Shown piece by piece: positions 55,474-63,720 of a DNA stretch of 64,000 nt. The position numbers and the translations under genes were made by a program. Within the stretch, counting starts at the first letter, position 1, and every line of letters starts with the position of its first letter. The stretch is taken from the NCBI GenBank assembly GCA_964555055.1, contig CAZKQW010000004.1, forward strand, positions 146,598 to 210,597. The letters are read 5' to 3'. The notes under the pieces are model-generated. The model was not told where the DNA came from, ran no database searches, and saw only the letters and a list, made by a program, of their open reading frames with translations. The stretch comes from GCA-016699445 sp964555055 (GTDB lineage: Bacteria; UBA10199; JACPAL01; GCA-016699445).

Positions 55474-56100
55474 ATGGCTAGATATTTAGATTCCGCATGC
55501 CGTTTGTGCCGACGAGAGGGTTTGAAGCTGTTTCTGAAGGGACAGCGTTGTTATACGGAAAAATGTGCTATTGAAAGAAGGGCGTATGCTCCTGGCCAGC
55601 ATGGTCAAAACCGGACGAAGCAATCAGGGTATGGTGTTGGTCTCCGGGAAAAGCAAAAGGTCAAGCGCTTGTACGGCTTGCTGGAAAAGCAGTTCCGTAT
55701 TAATTTCCAAAAAGCCTCTGGTAAAAAGGGGATTACGGGAGAAGTGGTGCTTCAGCAATTAGAGCAGCGCTTGGATAATATGGTTTATCGGATGGGGTTC
55801 TGCTCTTCTCGTGCGGAAGCTAGGCAGTTTGTGCTGCATGGTCACTTTTTAGTGAATAATAAAAAAGTTACCATACCCTCCTATCAGGTGAAAGCTGGTG
55901 ACGAAATTGTTGTCCGCGAAAAGAGCCGCCAAAACGCTCGTATTCTTCAGAATTTGGAGGAAGTCGAGCGTCGAGGTCTTCCGACATGGCTTGAGCTGAA
56001 CAAGGCTAGTTTCTTGGCTCGCGTTAAGACGTTGCCGGCCCGGGAAGAGTTGACTTTGCCGATGCAGGAGCAGTTGATCGTCGAATTTTACTCCAAATAA
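55474..56100 (+). CDS. rpsD: 30S ribosomal protein S4, zinc type
   Basis: A 208-residue early-assembly protein. Cys residues at 9, 12, 26 and 31 (CRLC...CYTEKC) indicate a zinc-binding C+ N-terminus, and an S4 RNA-binding domain follows ('LEQRLDNMVYRMGFCSSRAEA'). Three bases after rpsK. Confidence 0.98.
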   Translation: MARYLDSACRLCRREGLKLFLKGQRCYTEKCAIERRAYAPGQHGQNRTKQSGYGVGLREKQKVKRLYGLLEKQFRINFQKASGKKGITGEVVLQQLEQRLDNMVYRMGFCSSRAEARQFVLHGHFLVNNKKVTIPSYQVKAGDEIVVREKSRQNARILQNLEEVERRGLPTWLELNKASFLARVKTLPAREELTLPMQEQLIVEFYSK

Positions 56101-56128
56101 ACTTGTATGTCTTAAAATAGGAGATCTT

Positions 56129-57133
56129 ATGTATCGTAATTGGCGCAATTTAATTAAGCCAAAATATCTTGAATTTGAGAAAGATAGTGCGACCCATTTA
56201 TATGGTAAGTTTGTCGCCCGCCCTCTCGAGAGAGGGTTTGGTCAGACTTTAGGTAACGCGCTTAGGCGTATTTTGCTCTCCTCACTGCAGGGAGCGGCCA
56301 TCACGAATGTGAAGATCGAAGGTGTCCTTCATGAATTCGGCACCATCGCCGGCGTTGTTGAGGATGTGAGTGATATTATCCTGAACCTTAAGCAAGTGCG
56401 CTTGAAGCTGCACACAGGGGAGCAGGAGACAATTCGGTTGAATATTAAGGGAGATAAGGAGGTCACTGCGGCTGATATCATCACCGGAGAAAATGTTACA
56501 ATTTTGAATCCGGAGCAGCACATCGCCACCTTAAATGCCGATGGTCACCTAAATATGGAAATCCAGATTAAGCTGGATAAGGGGTATAAGCCGTCTGAAA
56601 GAAATAAGACAGAGAAAGACCCGATTGGTATGTTGGCGATCGACTCCATTCATTCCCCTGTAACAAAAGTGAATTACACGGTGACCAATGCTCGTGTCGG
56701 GCAGATGACTGATTATGATAAGTTAACCCTGGAAGTTTGGACCGACGGTTCTGTGGAGCCATCGGATGCGGTTGCTTTCGCGGCTAAGATATTGAAGGAA
56801 CAACTTCAAATCTTCATCAACTTTGAAGAAATTCCCGAGCCGGTCATGGAAGAGATTTCTCTCGATAAGCCTTCCTTTAACGAAAATCTCAATAGGAAAG
56901 TTGAGGAACTGGAGTTGTCCGTTCGTTCCGCGAATTGCTTACAAAACGCTAATATTCGTTATATCGGTGAACTTTGCATTAAAACGGAAGCCGAAATGTT
57001 GAGGACTAAGAACTTTGGCCGCAAGTCTTTGAATGAGATCAAGGAAATCTTGGCGGAAATGGGCTTAGGCCTGGGGATGAAGCTAGAAGGTTGGACGATT
57101 CCGACCGATGAAAAACCTTTAGAAACAGAATAG
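56129..57133 (+). CDS. rpoA: RNA polymerase alpha subunit
   Basis: A 334-residue subunit that nucleates polymerase assembly. N-terminal domain: 'ARPLERGFGQTLGNALRRILL'; C-terminal DNA- and activator-binding domain from about 250: 'LELSVRSANCLQNANIRYIGEL', ending 'NFGRKSLNEIKEIL'. Full length. Confidence 0.98.
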   Translation: MYRNWRNLIKPKYLEFEKDSATHLYGKFVARPLERGFGQTLGNALRRILLSSLQGAAITNVKIEGVLHEFGTIAGVVEDVSDIILNLKQVRLKLHTGEQETIRLNIKGDKEVTAADIITGENVTILNPEQHIATLNADGHLNMEIQIKLDKGYKPSERNKTEKDPIGMLAIDSIHSPVTKVNYTVTNARVGQMTDYDKLTLEVWTDGSVEPSDAVAFAAKILKEQLQIFINFEEIPEPVMEEISLDKPSFNENLNRKVEELELSVRSANCLQNANIRYIGELCIKTEAEMLRTKNFGRKSLNEIKEILAEMGLGLGMKLEGWTIPTDEKPLETE

Positions 57134-57159
57134 CTCCTAAAGAAAGTGGAATGTGATTT

Positions 57160-57789
57160 ATGAGACATCAGATCGATCATAGAAAATTAGGGCGTAGCGC
57201 GGGGCATCGTAGGGCCCTTTTGCGTAATATGGTGACTTCCTTGATCATGCACGAAAGAGTCGAGACGACTTTGCCTAAGGCGAAAGAACTTCGTCGTACT
57301 GCGGAGAGAATGGTGACTTTGGCTAAAGAAGGGAGTTTGCATGCCCGTCGCCAAGCTGCTGCTTTCGTAATGTCGGATGAGTCTTTGCGTAAGCTATTTT
57401 CCACTTTGGCGGATCGCTTTAAAGATCGTTCGGGTGGTTACACGAGAATTTTTAGATTTCCACATCGTCGTGGGGACTCTGCGGAGATGGCCACAATTGA
57501 ATACTTAGGCTTTGTGCCTCCTCCTCCTAAGGTAAAAGCCCATGAACACGACCATGATCATGAGGCTGATGAGGAGTCCAAGAAAAAAGAAAAAGCTGCC
57601 AAAAAAGAAGCCAAAGCCGTGAAGAAGGAAGCTAAGGAAAAAAAGGCGAAAGAAAGGCCGGTGAAGGAAAAGGTCGAAAAGAAAGCCGCCCCTAAATCTG
57701 CGAAAAAAGCGGAGTCTGGCGAATCCAAGGCCGAAAAGAAGACCGGCATTAAGGGTATTTTCTCCAGAAAGAAAAAGACGGAAAAATAG
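57160..57789 (+). CDS. rplQ: 50S ribosomal protein L17 with long charged C-terminus
   Basis: Residues 1-120 are standard L17 ('MRHQIDHRKLGRSAGHRRALLRN', shortened to HRKLGRSAGHRRALLRN). After about residue 125, an 85-residue His/Lys/Glu/Ala-rich tail follows (HEHDHDHEADEESKKKEKAA, then repeated KKEAK units), ending KKTGIKGIFSRKKKTEK. The tail is not part of the typical 120-130 residue protein and may bind metal or RNA. It ends the superlocus. Confidence 0.95.
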   Translation: MRHQIDHRKLGRSAGHRRALLRNMVTSLIMHERVETTLPKAKELRRTAERMVTLAKEGSLHARRQAAAFVMSDESLRKLFSTLADRFKDRSGGYTRIFRFPHRRGDSAEMATIEYLGFVPPPPKVKAHEHDHDHEADEESKKKEKAAKKEAKAVKKEAKEKKAKERPVKEKVEKKAAPKSAKKAESGESKAEKKTGIKGIFSRKKKTEK

Positions 57790-57816
57790 TTTTGGTTTTT
57801 CGATCAAAACCATTAG

Positions 57817-57854
57817 AACCCCCGTGTTCCTAACAAGAGCGCGGGGTTTTTTTT
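57817..57854 (+). terminator. Rho-independent terminator after rplQ
   Basis: AACCCCCG (57817-57824) pairs with CGGGGTT (57842-57848) with one bulge, followed by eight T. The T run ends exactly at the ATG of the next gene (57855), leaving no room for a ribosome binding site there. A smaller GGTTTT/AAAACC hairpin lies at 57794-57811. Confidence 0.82.
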
Positions 57855-58367
57855 ATGAAATTCAAGATTCTTCTCTTCATCGTGCTCATCGCCATCGTCG
57901 CTTACGGTATTGCGATTCATGACCGACACGAGCCGGTCGTCGACGTGGGTAGCACGGCCCCCGCCATTAACTTGCCTTCAAAACAGGGGTTTGTCTCCTT
58001 GGAAAGCTATCGGGGGAAGAAAGTGGTTCTAGTGAATTTTTGGGCCACGTGGTGTCCTTCTTGCCTCCGTGAGATGCCTTCCTTGGAGGCCTTAAAGAAA
58101 AGCTTAGAAAATGCCCCGTTTGAAGTGTTAGCGGTCAGCGTCGACGAGCAAGGATGGCCAGTCATCGACGAGTTCTTGAAAAGAATGCCCATGACCGTTC
58201 CTATTTTGTTGGACGTGCAAGGAATGGTCTCGGCCCAGTATGGGACCTATCAATTGCCGGAATCGTATTTGATCGATAGAGAGGGAACGGTTGTCAAAAA
58301 ATACATAGGGGCCATGAATTGGATGGACCCTGAAATCCTAGGAGGAATCCAAAATGCCATTCAATAA
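57855..58367 (+). CDS. TlpA-like membrane-anchored thiol-disulfide protein
   Basis: A 170-residue protein with an N-terminal membrane anchor (FKILLFIVLIAIVAYGIAI) and a thioredoxin fold facing the periplasm. Redox motif FWATWCPSCLREMPSLEAL holds CPSC near residue 66; the cis-Pro is in 'QLPESYLIDREG'. Reductant for cytochrome c maturation or other periplasmic disulfides is likely. ATG 57855 abuts the terminator T run and overlaps nothing upstream; it overlaps the M48 gene by 14 bases. Confidence 0.9.
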   Translation: MKFKILLFIVLIAIVAYGIAIHDRHEPVVDVGSTAPAINLPSKQGFVSLESYRGKKVVLVNFWATWCPSCLREMPSLEALKKSLENAPFEVLAVSVDEQGWPVIDEFLKRMPMTVPILLDVQGMVSAQYGTYQLPESYLIDREGTVVKKYIGAMNWMDPEILGGIQNAIQ

Positions 58368-59169
58368 GACAAAAGCCTTGTACCTACTGTTGTTCTGTAG
58401 CCTTCTAGTGTCCTGCTCTAAGGATCCCATCACCGGAAAAACGACGTATAATTGGTTTGGTATCGAAAAAGACCCTCAGTTTGGGGAAGAAGTGTTGACC
58501 GGACAGTTGACTGAACTCCGTAAGAAGGGCGCTAAGATCGACGAAGACGCCGATCCAGCGATGACTCGCAGGATCCGCCAGATCACGCGTAAGATCGCCG
58601 CCGTCTCGCATTACCCGAATTTCCCTTATGAAGCGCATTACGCGCAAATGGATATCGTGAACGCCTGGTGCGCTCCCGGGGGTAAGGTCATGGTCTACAG
58701 TGGCTTATTCGATCCCCAAAAAGGTCTGGTGAAGAAATCGAGCGAGGACGAATTGGCGGCCGTTCTTGGTCACGAGATCGCCCATGCGACCGCCCGTCAC
58801 GTTACGAAAGCCATGAGCCGTAATATGACCGTGATGGCGGTGGGGCAGGTTGCGGTATCGGCGATCGGGGCTTCTGGAGGCGGTGTGGCCCAAAACGCCT
58901 TCAATCAAGCGATCGTCCAAGGCATCAACCTTTATATCCCGGCTTATAGCCGCGGGAACGAGGCAGAGGCAGATCGTATAGGTATTATGTACGCCGCAAA
59001 AGCCGGCTATAACCCTCAGGCTGCCGTCGATCTATGGTACCGGGCTTGTCAAAAGAAGGGAAATAGTACGGACCTTTACGCCTCTCACCCCTCGAGCTGT
59101 GACCGCGCCAAGTCTCTAGAGGCTCTGTTGCCGGAAGCCATGGCCGAGTATCAGAAAAACCACCGCTAA
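58354..59169 (+). CDS. M48-family metalloprotease, lipoprotein
   Basis: A 271-residue protein with a lipoprotein signal (YLLLFCSLLVSCSK, lipobox LVSC) and the zinc motif HEIAHATARH near residue 143, with the third ligand Glu in 'GNEAEADRIG'. Resembles BepA/LoiP-type periplasmic proteases that maintain the outer membrane. C-terminal 'DLYASHPSSCDRAKSLEALLP' is the standard ending. Overlaps the TlpA-like gene by 14 bases. Confidence 0.92.
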   Translation: MPFNKTKALYLLLFCSLLVSCSKDPITGKTTYNWFGIEKDPQFGEEVLTGQLTELRKKGAKIDEDADPAMTRRIRQITRKIAAVSHYPNFPYEAHYAQMDIVNAWCAPGGKVMVYSGLFDPQKGLVKKSSEDELAAVLGHEIAHATARHVTKAMSRNMTVMAVGQVAVSAIGASGGGVAQNAFNQAIVQGINLYIPAYSRGNEAEADRIGIMYAAKAGYNPQAAVDLWYRACQKKGNSTDLYASHPSSCDRAKSLEALLPEAMAEYQKNHR

Positions 59170-59196
59170 GAGGTAGTGGTAGCTGCTATTAAAAGT

Positions 59197-59228
59197 TTGA
59201 CTCTTTTTTGAAAACGATTATCAAAATC
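59197..59228 (+). promoter_or_regulatory. fur promoter with overlapping Fur box
   Basis: The 19-base sequence GAAAACGATTATCAAAATC at 59210-59228 matches the classical Fur box at 15 of 19 positions. A -35 TTGACT (59197-59202) and -10 TATCAA (59219-59224) with 16-base spacing overlap it, so Fur would block polymerase. The start codon at 59233 lies only nine bases past the -10, so the transcript may be leaderless. Confidence 0.82.
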
Positions 59229-59232
59229 GCTT

Positions 59233-59721
59233 ATGACCCGCGAGCTTTCCGCACGATCTGCTTCCTCTGTTCCCGCTATCAAAGATAAGTGGGATATTTT
59301 TGAAAAGTATATCTCTCAAAAAGGCCTGAAGTCGACTCGTCAGCGGGATGTGATCGTCGAAGAATTCTTCCGCGAGCATGAGCATCTGACTGTAGAAGAG
59401 CTGTGGCACCGCGTCCGTAAGGTCGACCAGAAGATCGGCTATGCCACCGTATACCGGACCTTAAAGCTCCTGAGCGAATCCGGATTGGCTTTGAAGAGGC
59501 AGTTCGGCGAAGCCCAGGCCCGATTCGAGCACATCACCGACCATCACCATGATCATCTCATCTGCATGACTTGCCATCAAATCATCGAATTTGAGAACGA
59601 CCAAATCGAGGTTCTTCAAGAACGCGTCTGCCGGAAGCATAAGTTCCAGCTTGTCCACCATAAAATGGAGCTCTACGGTTATTGTGAAAAATGTCACAAG
59701 AAGGGTGGGAAGAATGGATGA
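59233..59721 (+). CDS. fur: Ferric uptake regulator Fur
   Basis: A 162-residue metal-sensing repressor. Winged helix: 'LKSTRQRDVIVEEFF' and 'IGYATVYRTLKLL'; metal sites 'HHHDHLICMTCHQIIEF' and a C-terminal zinc pair CEKC. It is placed in the Fur group rather than Zur or PerR because of the iron genes that follow and its own Fur box. The stop overlaps feoB by eight bases. Confidence 0.92.
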   Translation: MTRELSARSASSVPAIKDKWDIFEKYISQKGLKSTRQRDVIVEEFFREHEHLTVEELWHRVRKVDQKIGYATVYRTLKLLSESGLALKRQFGEAQARFEHITDHHHDHLICMTCHQIIEFENDQIEVLQERVCRKHKFQLVHHKMELYGYCEKCHKKGGKNG

Positions 59722-61672
59722 TAAGGAAACCTCGGTTCTTTCCGAAAAATCCACGACCGTCGCCTTGGTCGGAAATCCCAACGTCGGTAAGAGTGTTATC
59801 TTCGGTTTCTTGACGGGTCGTTACGTCACGGTTTCGAATTATCCGGGAACGACTGTCGAAGTCACACGTGGGACCGCCGAGGTAGAAGGCAAAAAGGTCG
59901 CCCTTATCGACACTCCGGGAGTTAATTCTCTGGTTCCCATGTCTGAGGATGAGCAGGTAACCCGTAACATCCTTCTCAACGAGAAGATCGACGCCATCGT
60001 GCAGGTGGCGGATGCCAAGAATCTCCGGCGCGCCCTGTTGATTTCCCTGCAACTCATCGAAATGGGATTGCCCTTCCTCCTCACCCTCAACATGGAGGAC
60101 GAGACGGCGAGCTTAGGCATGGAGATTGACAAAGCTACACTGGCAGAAAAGCTTGAAGTGCCTGTGATCGGAGCGATCGCCATCCAGAAAAAAGGACTGA
60201 AGGAAATCCGCAAAAAAATCTTCGCTTCGCAGGTTTCCTCAAGGCGTATGTCTTATTCTTTTGTCATTGAAGAAGCAGTTGGGAAGATAGAGACTTTTTT
60301 ACCGGTATCCGCGATTTCCAAAAGATCTTTGGCTTTGATGATCCTCTCGGGGGATAAAAGCCTCTTCGAATGGCTGCATGCGAAGCTCGATGACGCGACC
60401 ATACGCGAGATCGACCGGATCCGCGGGGATCTCGGGGGGAAATTCCACGAGCCCCTTGCCTACGTGATCAATAAGCAGCGTATGAAGTGGGTGGAGGGGA
60501 TTTTGAGCGGAGTCGTCGTGAAGGAGGCAGGGAACAGCTCGGGTATTCTCCCTTGGATCGGCCGCATCTCGATGCATCCGGTCTGGGGTCTTTTCTTCAT
60601 GGCCTTCGTCCTGGTGGTCGTTTACTATTTCGTCGGGCATTTTGGGGCTCAAACCGCTGTTGAATGGCTCGAGGACGGCGTCTTCAACGCCTACATCAAC
60701 CCGTGGGCGAAGGGCTTCTTCGCGAAGGTCTTTTATTTTTCGCCGTTTTTACAGGACATCATTGTCGGTCCCTACGGCGTCCTCACGATGGCTTTGACGT
60801 ATTCGCTCGCGATCATCTTTCCGATCGTGATCACGTTCTTCATCGCCTTCAGCATCATGGAGGATTCGGGCTACTTGCCGCGGCTGGCCATCATGTTGAA
60901 CCGTATCTTTCGGATGATGGGATTGAACGGAAAAGCGGTCGTGCCGATGGTGTTGGGTTTGGGCTGCGACACGATGGCCACGATGACCGCTCGGATCATG
61001 GATACGAAGAAGGAGCGGATCATCCTCACGCTCCTCTTGGCCCTAGGAGTTCCTTGTTCGGCCCAACTGGGTATCGTCTTGGGCATGCTGGGAGCCTTGC
61101 CTCTCTGGGCGACTTTTTTGTGGTTGGGAGTCGTGGGTGGTTCTTTGATCGTGGTCGGTTTTCTCGCTGCTCAGATCATGCCGGGACAACGCTCCGATTT
61201 CATGATGGAGATTCCTCCCATACGGAAGCCTACGGGCCTCAATATCCTAACAAAAACGCTGGCGCGCTTGGAATGGTATCTGATTGAAGTCGTCCCTCTT
61301 TTCGTCGTGGGAACCCTCGTTCTGTTCTTTTTGGATCGGTTTCAAGTTTTGCCGCTTGTGGAAAAAGTAGCGTCTCCATTGGTTGTGAACTTCCTCCATC
61401 TGCCCTTGGAGGCGACCGAAGCGTTCCTGATCGGTTTTCTGCGGCGCGATTACGGCGCGACGCATTTCTTCGATTTATTCCGGGAAGGGAAGCTGGATGC
61501 GATTCAAGCCATCGTTTCCCTGATCGTGATGACGCTCTTCGTTCCTTGCTTGGCCAACGCCTTGATGATCCTAAAGGAAAGGGGACTTAAGACGATGGCG
61601 GCCATCGTTGGCTTCATCTATCCTTTCGCTTTCCTCGTGGGCGGCATCATCAATTGGGGACTCCGTCTATGA
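59714..61672 (+). CDS. feoB: Ferrous iron transporter FeoB
   Basis: A 652-residue inner-membrane transporter. G domain: G1 GNPNVGKS near residue 18, G3 DTPGVNSL, G4 NMED; a helical bundle precedes about ten membrane segments. Gate motifs carry Cys: 'LGLGCDTMATM' and 'LGVPCSAQLG'. It is shorter than E. coli FeoB and lacks a separate cytoplasmic C-terminal domain. ATG 59714 (MDDKETSV) overlaps fur and is chosen over longer frames that read through fur. Confidence 0.93.
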   Translation: MDDKETSVLSEKSTTVALVGNPNVGKSVIFGFLTGRYVTVSNYPGTTVEVTRGTAEVEGKKVALIDTPGVNSLVPMSEDEQVTRNILLNEKIDAIVQVADAKNLRRALLISLQLIEMGLPFLLTLNMEDETASLGMEIDKATLAEKLEVPVIGAIAIQKKGLKEIRKKIFASQVSSRRMSYSFVIEEAVGKIETFLPVSAISKRSLALMILSGDKSLFEWLHAKLDDATIREIDRIRGDLGGKFHEPLAYVINKQRMKWVEGILSGVVVKEAGNSSGILPWIGRISMHPVWGLFFMAFVLVVVYYFVGHFGAQTAVEWLEDGVFNAYINPWAKGFFAKVFYFSPFLQDIIVGPYGVLTMALTYSLAIIFPIVITFFIAFSIMEDSGYLPRLAIMLNRIFRMMGLNGKAVVPMVLGLGCDTMATMTARIMDTKKERIILTLLLALGVPCSAQLGIVLGMLGALPLWATFLWLGVVGGSLIVVGFLAAQIMPGQRSDFMMEIPPIRKPTGLNILTKTLARLEWYLIEVVPLFVVGTLVLFFLDRFQVLPLVEKVASPLVVNFLHLPLEATEAFLIGFLRRDYGATHFFDLFREGKLDAIQAIVSLIVMTLFVPCLANALMILKERGLKTMAAIVGFIYPFAFLVGGIINWGLRL

Positions 61673-61866
61673 TCACCTGCCCTTTATGCCAGTTTCCGGT
61701 GGATGACCGAGAGGCCTGCCACGGCTGCGGATTGACCACCCATTGCACGATGGTGAAATGCCCCAATTGCCAGTATGAGTTCGTCCAACATTCGAGGATT
61801 GTAGGTTTTTTGAAGCGCTTAAAAGGGAAATGGTTTAAGAACTTTAAGAAAGGAATCGCCCGGTAA
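61669..61866 (+). CDS. Small FeoB-associated zinc-ribbon protein
   Basis: A 65-residue protein with CPLC and CHGC pairs, then a third Cys and CPNC (MITCPLCQFPVDDREACHGC opens it), and a basic helical end (FLKRLKGKWFKNFKKG). Similar Cys-rich mini-proteins sit beside feo genes in several bacteria. It may bind iron or FeoB; function unproven. Its ATG overlaps the feoB stop (ATGA). Confidence 0.75.
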   Translation: MITCPLCQFPVDDREACHGCGLTTHCTMVKCPNCQYEFVQHSRIVGFLKRLKGKWFKNFKKGIAR

Positions 61867-61868
61867 AT

Positions 61869-62561
61869 ATGAAGGAGAATAAGAAGGGAAATTGCGGCCA
61901 CGGATCCGTTCGTCCCCACGAGATGGACGAGCTTCTCGAGCATATCTGGACGCTCCGGGAAAAAGGAAAGGGAAGCCGGAAATCCCTCCTGCAGGAAGTG
62001 GGCTTCCAGGATCCGGATAAATGGCTGAAGGCTTTGGAGGCCGAAGGCTTGATCCGTATCCAGGATGAGGACATCCATTACACGAAGAGCGGGGAAGAGG
62101 AAGCCCAAGACATCATCCGCCGCCACCGTCTGACCGAGCGCCTCTTCGCGGACGTCTTCAATACGAGTGAGGAAACTTGGGAACGCCAAGCCTGCGAGTT
62201 GGAGCATAAAAGCGTGCTTAACGACGAGGCGACGGATGCGGTGTGCGCCTTTTTGGGCCACCCGCCCACGTGCCCGCACGGGCGCGCGATTCCCCGCGGG
62301 ACTTGCTGCGATGAGTTCAGCCATGAGCTGAAGCCTTTTGTCACGCCTTTGTCAGAGGCGAAGATTTCCGAGAGCTACCGTATCGTCTTCATTACGCCGA
62401 AACACCATATGCGCTTGGACCGCTTGGCCGTTTTAGGGGTCTTGCCGGGAAGCACGATCCACATCCACCAAAAGAAGCCGTCGTACGTCGTCCGGGTAGG
62501 CGAGACCGACATCGCCCTCGATCCGGAAATCGTGCGCGACATCTACGTGAAAAAAGCATGA
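61869..62561 (+). CDS. DtxR-type metalloregulator fused to a FeoA-like domain
   Basis: A 230-residue protein. Winged helix near residues 20-75 (HEMDELLEHIWTLREKG, then a wing 'IRIQDEDIHYTKSGEEEA'), a dimerisation/metal domain with 'RRHRLTERLFADVFNTSEE', 'CELEH' and 'CPHGRAIP', and an SH3-like FeoA-type domain from about residue 160 (RLDRLAVLGVLPGSTIHIHQ). It likely represses iron or manganese uptake genes with metal bound. It starts two bases after the zinc-ribbon gene. DtxR or MntR cannot be distinguished from sequence alone. Confidence 0.88.
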   Translation: MKENKKGNCGHGSVRPHEMDELLEHIWTLREKGKGSRKSLLQEVGFQDPDKWLKALEAEGLIRIQDEDIHYTKSGEEEAQDIIRRHRLTERLFADVFNTSEETWERQACELEHKSVLNDEATDAVCAFLGHPPTCPHGRAIPRGTCCDEFSHELKPFVTPLSEAKISESYRIVFITPKHHMRLDRLAVLGVLPGSTIHIHQKKPSYVVRVGETDIALDPEIVRDIYVKKA

Positions 62562-62581
62562 GGATGGGATAAAAAGACTCT

Positions 62582-63121
62582 ATGAGGAAAATTCACGCCG
62601 TATTTCTTTTGTCCCTTTGCCTTTCGCCTCAGCTCTTGAGCGCCCAGACGATTAACGTGAAACCTGCCGAGGCCTTGAAGGCGATCTTCCGGTCGTCGCG
62701 TGAAATCGTCTCCGAAAAGCATACGGTTGCGGAGGTCGATAAGGTATTACTGGAAAAGAAAGTCGGCCAACTCCCGAAGGACGTCTGGACGTTTTACGTG
62801 GCCAAGACGGGGAACCGGGTGGATGGCTACGCCGTCATCGACCACGAGTTGGGGAAGATGGAACCGATCACCTTCCTCACTGCGTTCCATCCGGATGGTA
62901 GCGTGAAGGAAGTCGAGATCTTGGTTTACCGAGAGCCCTACGGAAGCGAAGTGCACGAGGAGAAGTTCGTGGGCCAATATAAGGGCAAGAAGAGCGGCGA
63001 TCTCCTCCGCGTGGGCCAGGATATTCAGAATATGACCGGCGCGACGATCTCGTCACGTTCGGTCACGACTGGCGTGAAGCGTGATCTCGCATTATGGAAT
63101 CTCTTTTATGGGAAAAAATAA
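62582..63121 (+). CDS. Secreted FMN-binding (flavinylated) protein
   Basis: A 179-residue protein with a signal peptide (HAVFLLSLCLSPQLLSAQ) and the RnfG/NqrC-type FMN domain. 'DIQNMTGATISSRSVTTGVKR' holds the Thr/Ser that receives covalent FMN from ApbE; 'FYVAKTGNRVDGYAVIDHELGK' is the usual strand pair. Periplasmic or extracellular flavin electron carrier, probably a metal or quinone reductase partner. It overlaps the next gene by 14 bases. Confidence 0.87.
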   Translation: MRKIHAVFLLSLCLSPQLLSAQTINVKPAEALKAIFRSSREIVSEKHTVAEVDKVLLEKKVGQLPKDVWTFYVAKTGNRVDGYAVIDHELGKMEPITFLTAFHPDGSVKEVEILVYREPYGSEVHEEKFVGQYKGKKSGDLLRVGQDIQNMTGATISSRSVTTGVKRDLALWNLFYGKK

Positions 63122-63608
63122 CGCTGTTTTGTCGAAGCTGGACGCGCCGATGAAAGTCCTGGTGACGTGTTTCGTCCTCTCTCTCATGGTGGGCTATGGC
63201 ATCTCCCTTCTGCAAGTCTTCAACCGCACCTCTTTCGACGCGAAGAAGACGGTTCAGTATTACCGGGGCGTCGAATCGGAAAATGAGCTCGAAGCCACGC
63301 CGCCGCCGAGCTTCGCGACATTGCTTTCGGTGGCCCACGTCCATTCGTTGAGCCAGCCGGTGATGCTCGCGTTGATGGGATTTTGTTTCGCCCTCTCGTA
63401 CGTCACGGACAAGGCGAAGGTCCTCTTCATTATTTTGTCCTTTTTGGCCAGCTTAACGAGCAACGCCACGCCTTTCCTCATCCGTTACGGGAGCAAGAAC
63501 TTCTCCATCCTCCTGCCGATTTCCCAGATGATCCTTTTGATGACCTTTTTCCTCATGGCCTTTGTCGTACTTTATGATTTATGGGTGAAGAAAGAGGCGC
63601 CCTGGTAA
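63108..63608 (+). CDS. Small four-helix membrane protein next to flavoprotein
   Basis: A 166-residue inner-membrane protein with four membrane segments (near residues 13-35, 82-102, 106-125 and 136-157). An 'AHVHSLSQ' motif before the second helix could bind haem or metal. No family is assigned. ATG 63108 (MGKNNAVL) overlaps the flavoprotein gene; a longer frame from 63081 is less likely. Inferred partner of the flavoprotein in electron transfer. Confidence 0.75.
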   Translation: MGKNNAVLSKLDAPMKVLVTCFVLSLMVGYGISLLQVFNRTSFDAKKTVQYYRGVESENELEATPPPSFATLLSVAHVHSLSQPVMLALMGFCFALSYVTDKAKVLFIILSFLASLTSNATPFLIRYGSKNFSILLPISQMILLMTFFLMAFVVLYDLWVKKEAPW

Positions 63609-63720
63609 CGGGTGGGATGTTTCCTGGAATATCCGAGGGCTGTTTAGTGGGAAAGTCGTTACATAGGAGAATGACGATTCCCCAGCAACTTTTCCGTTAA
63701 ATCTTCGATAATACGAAAAA

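Noticed and set aside
59591..59713. Longer FeoB start inside fur
   Set aside because: The extra residues overlap fur in another frame and lack homology; MDDKETSV at 59714 fits FeoB N-termini.
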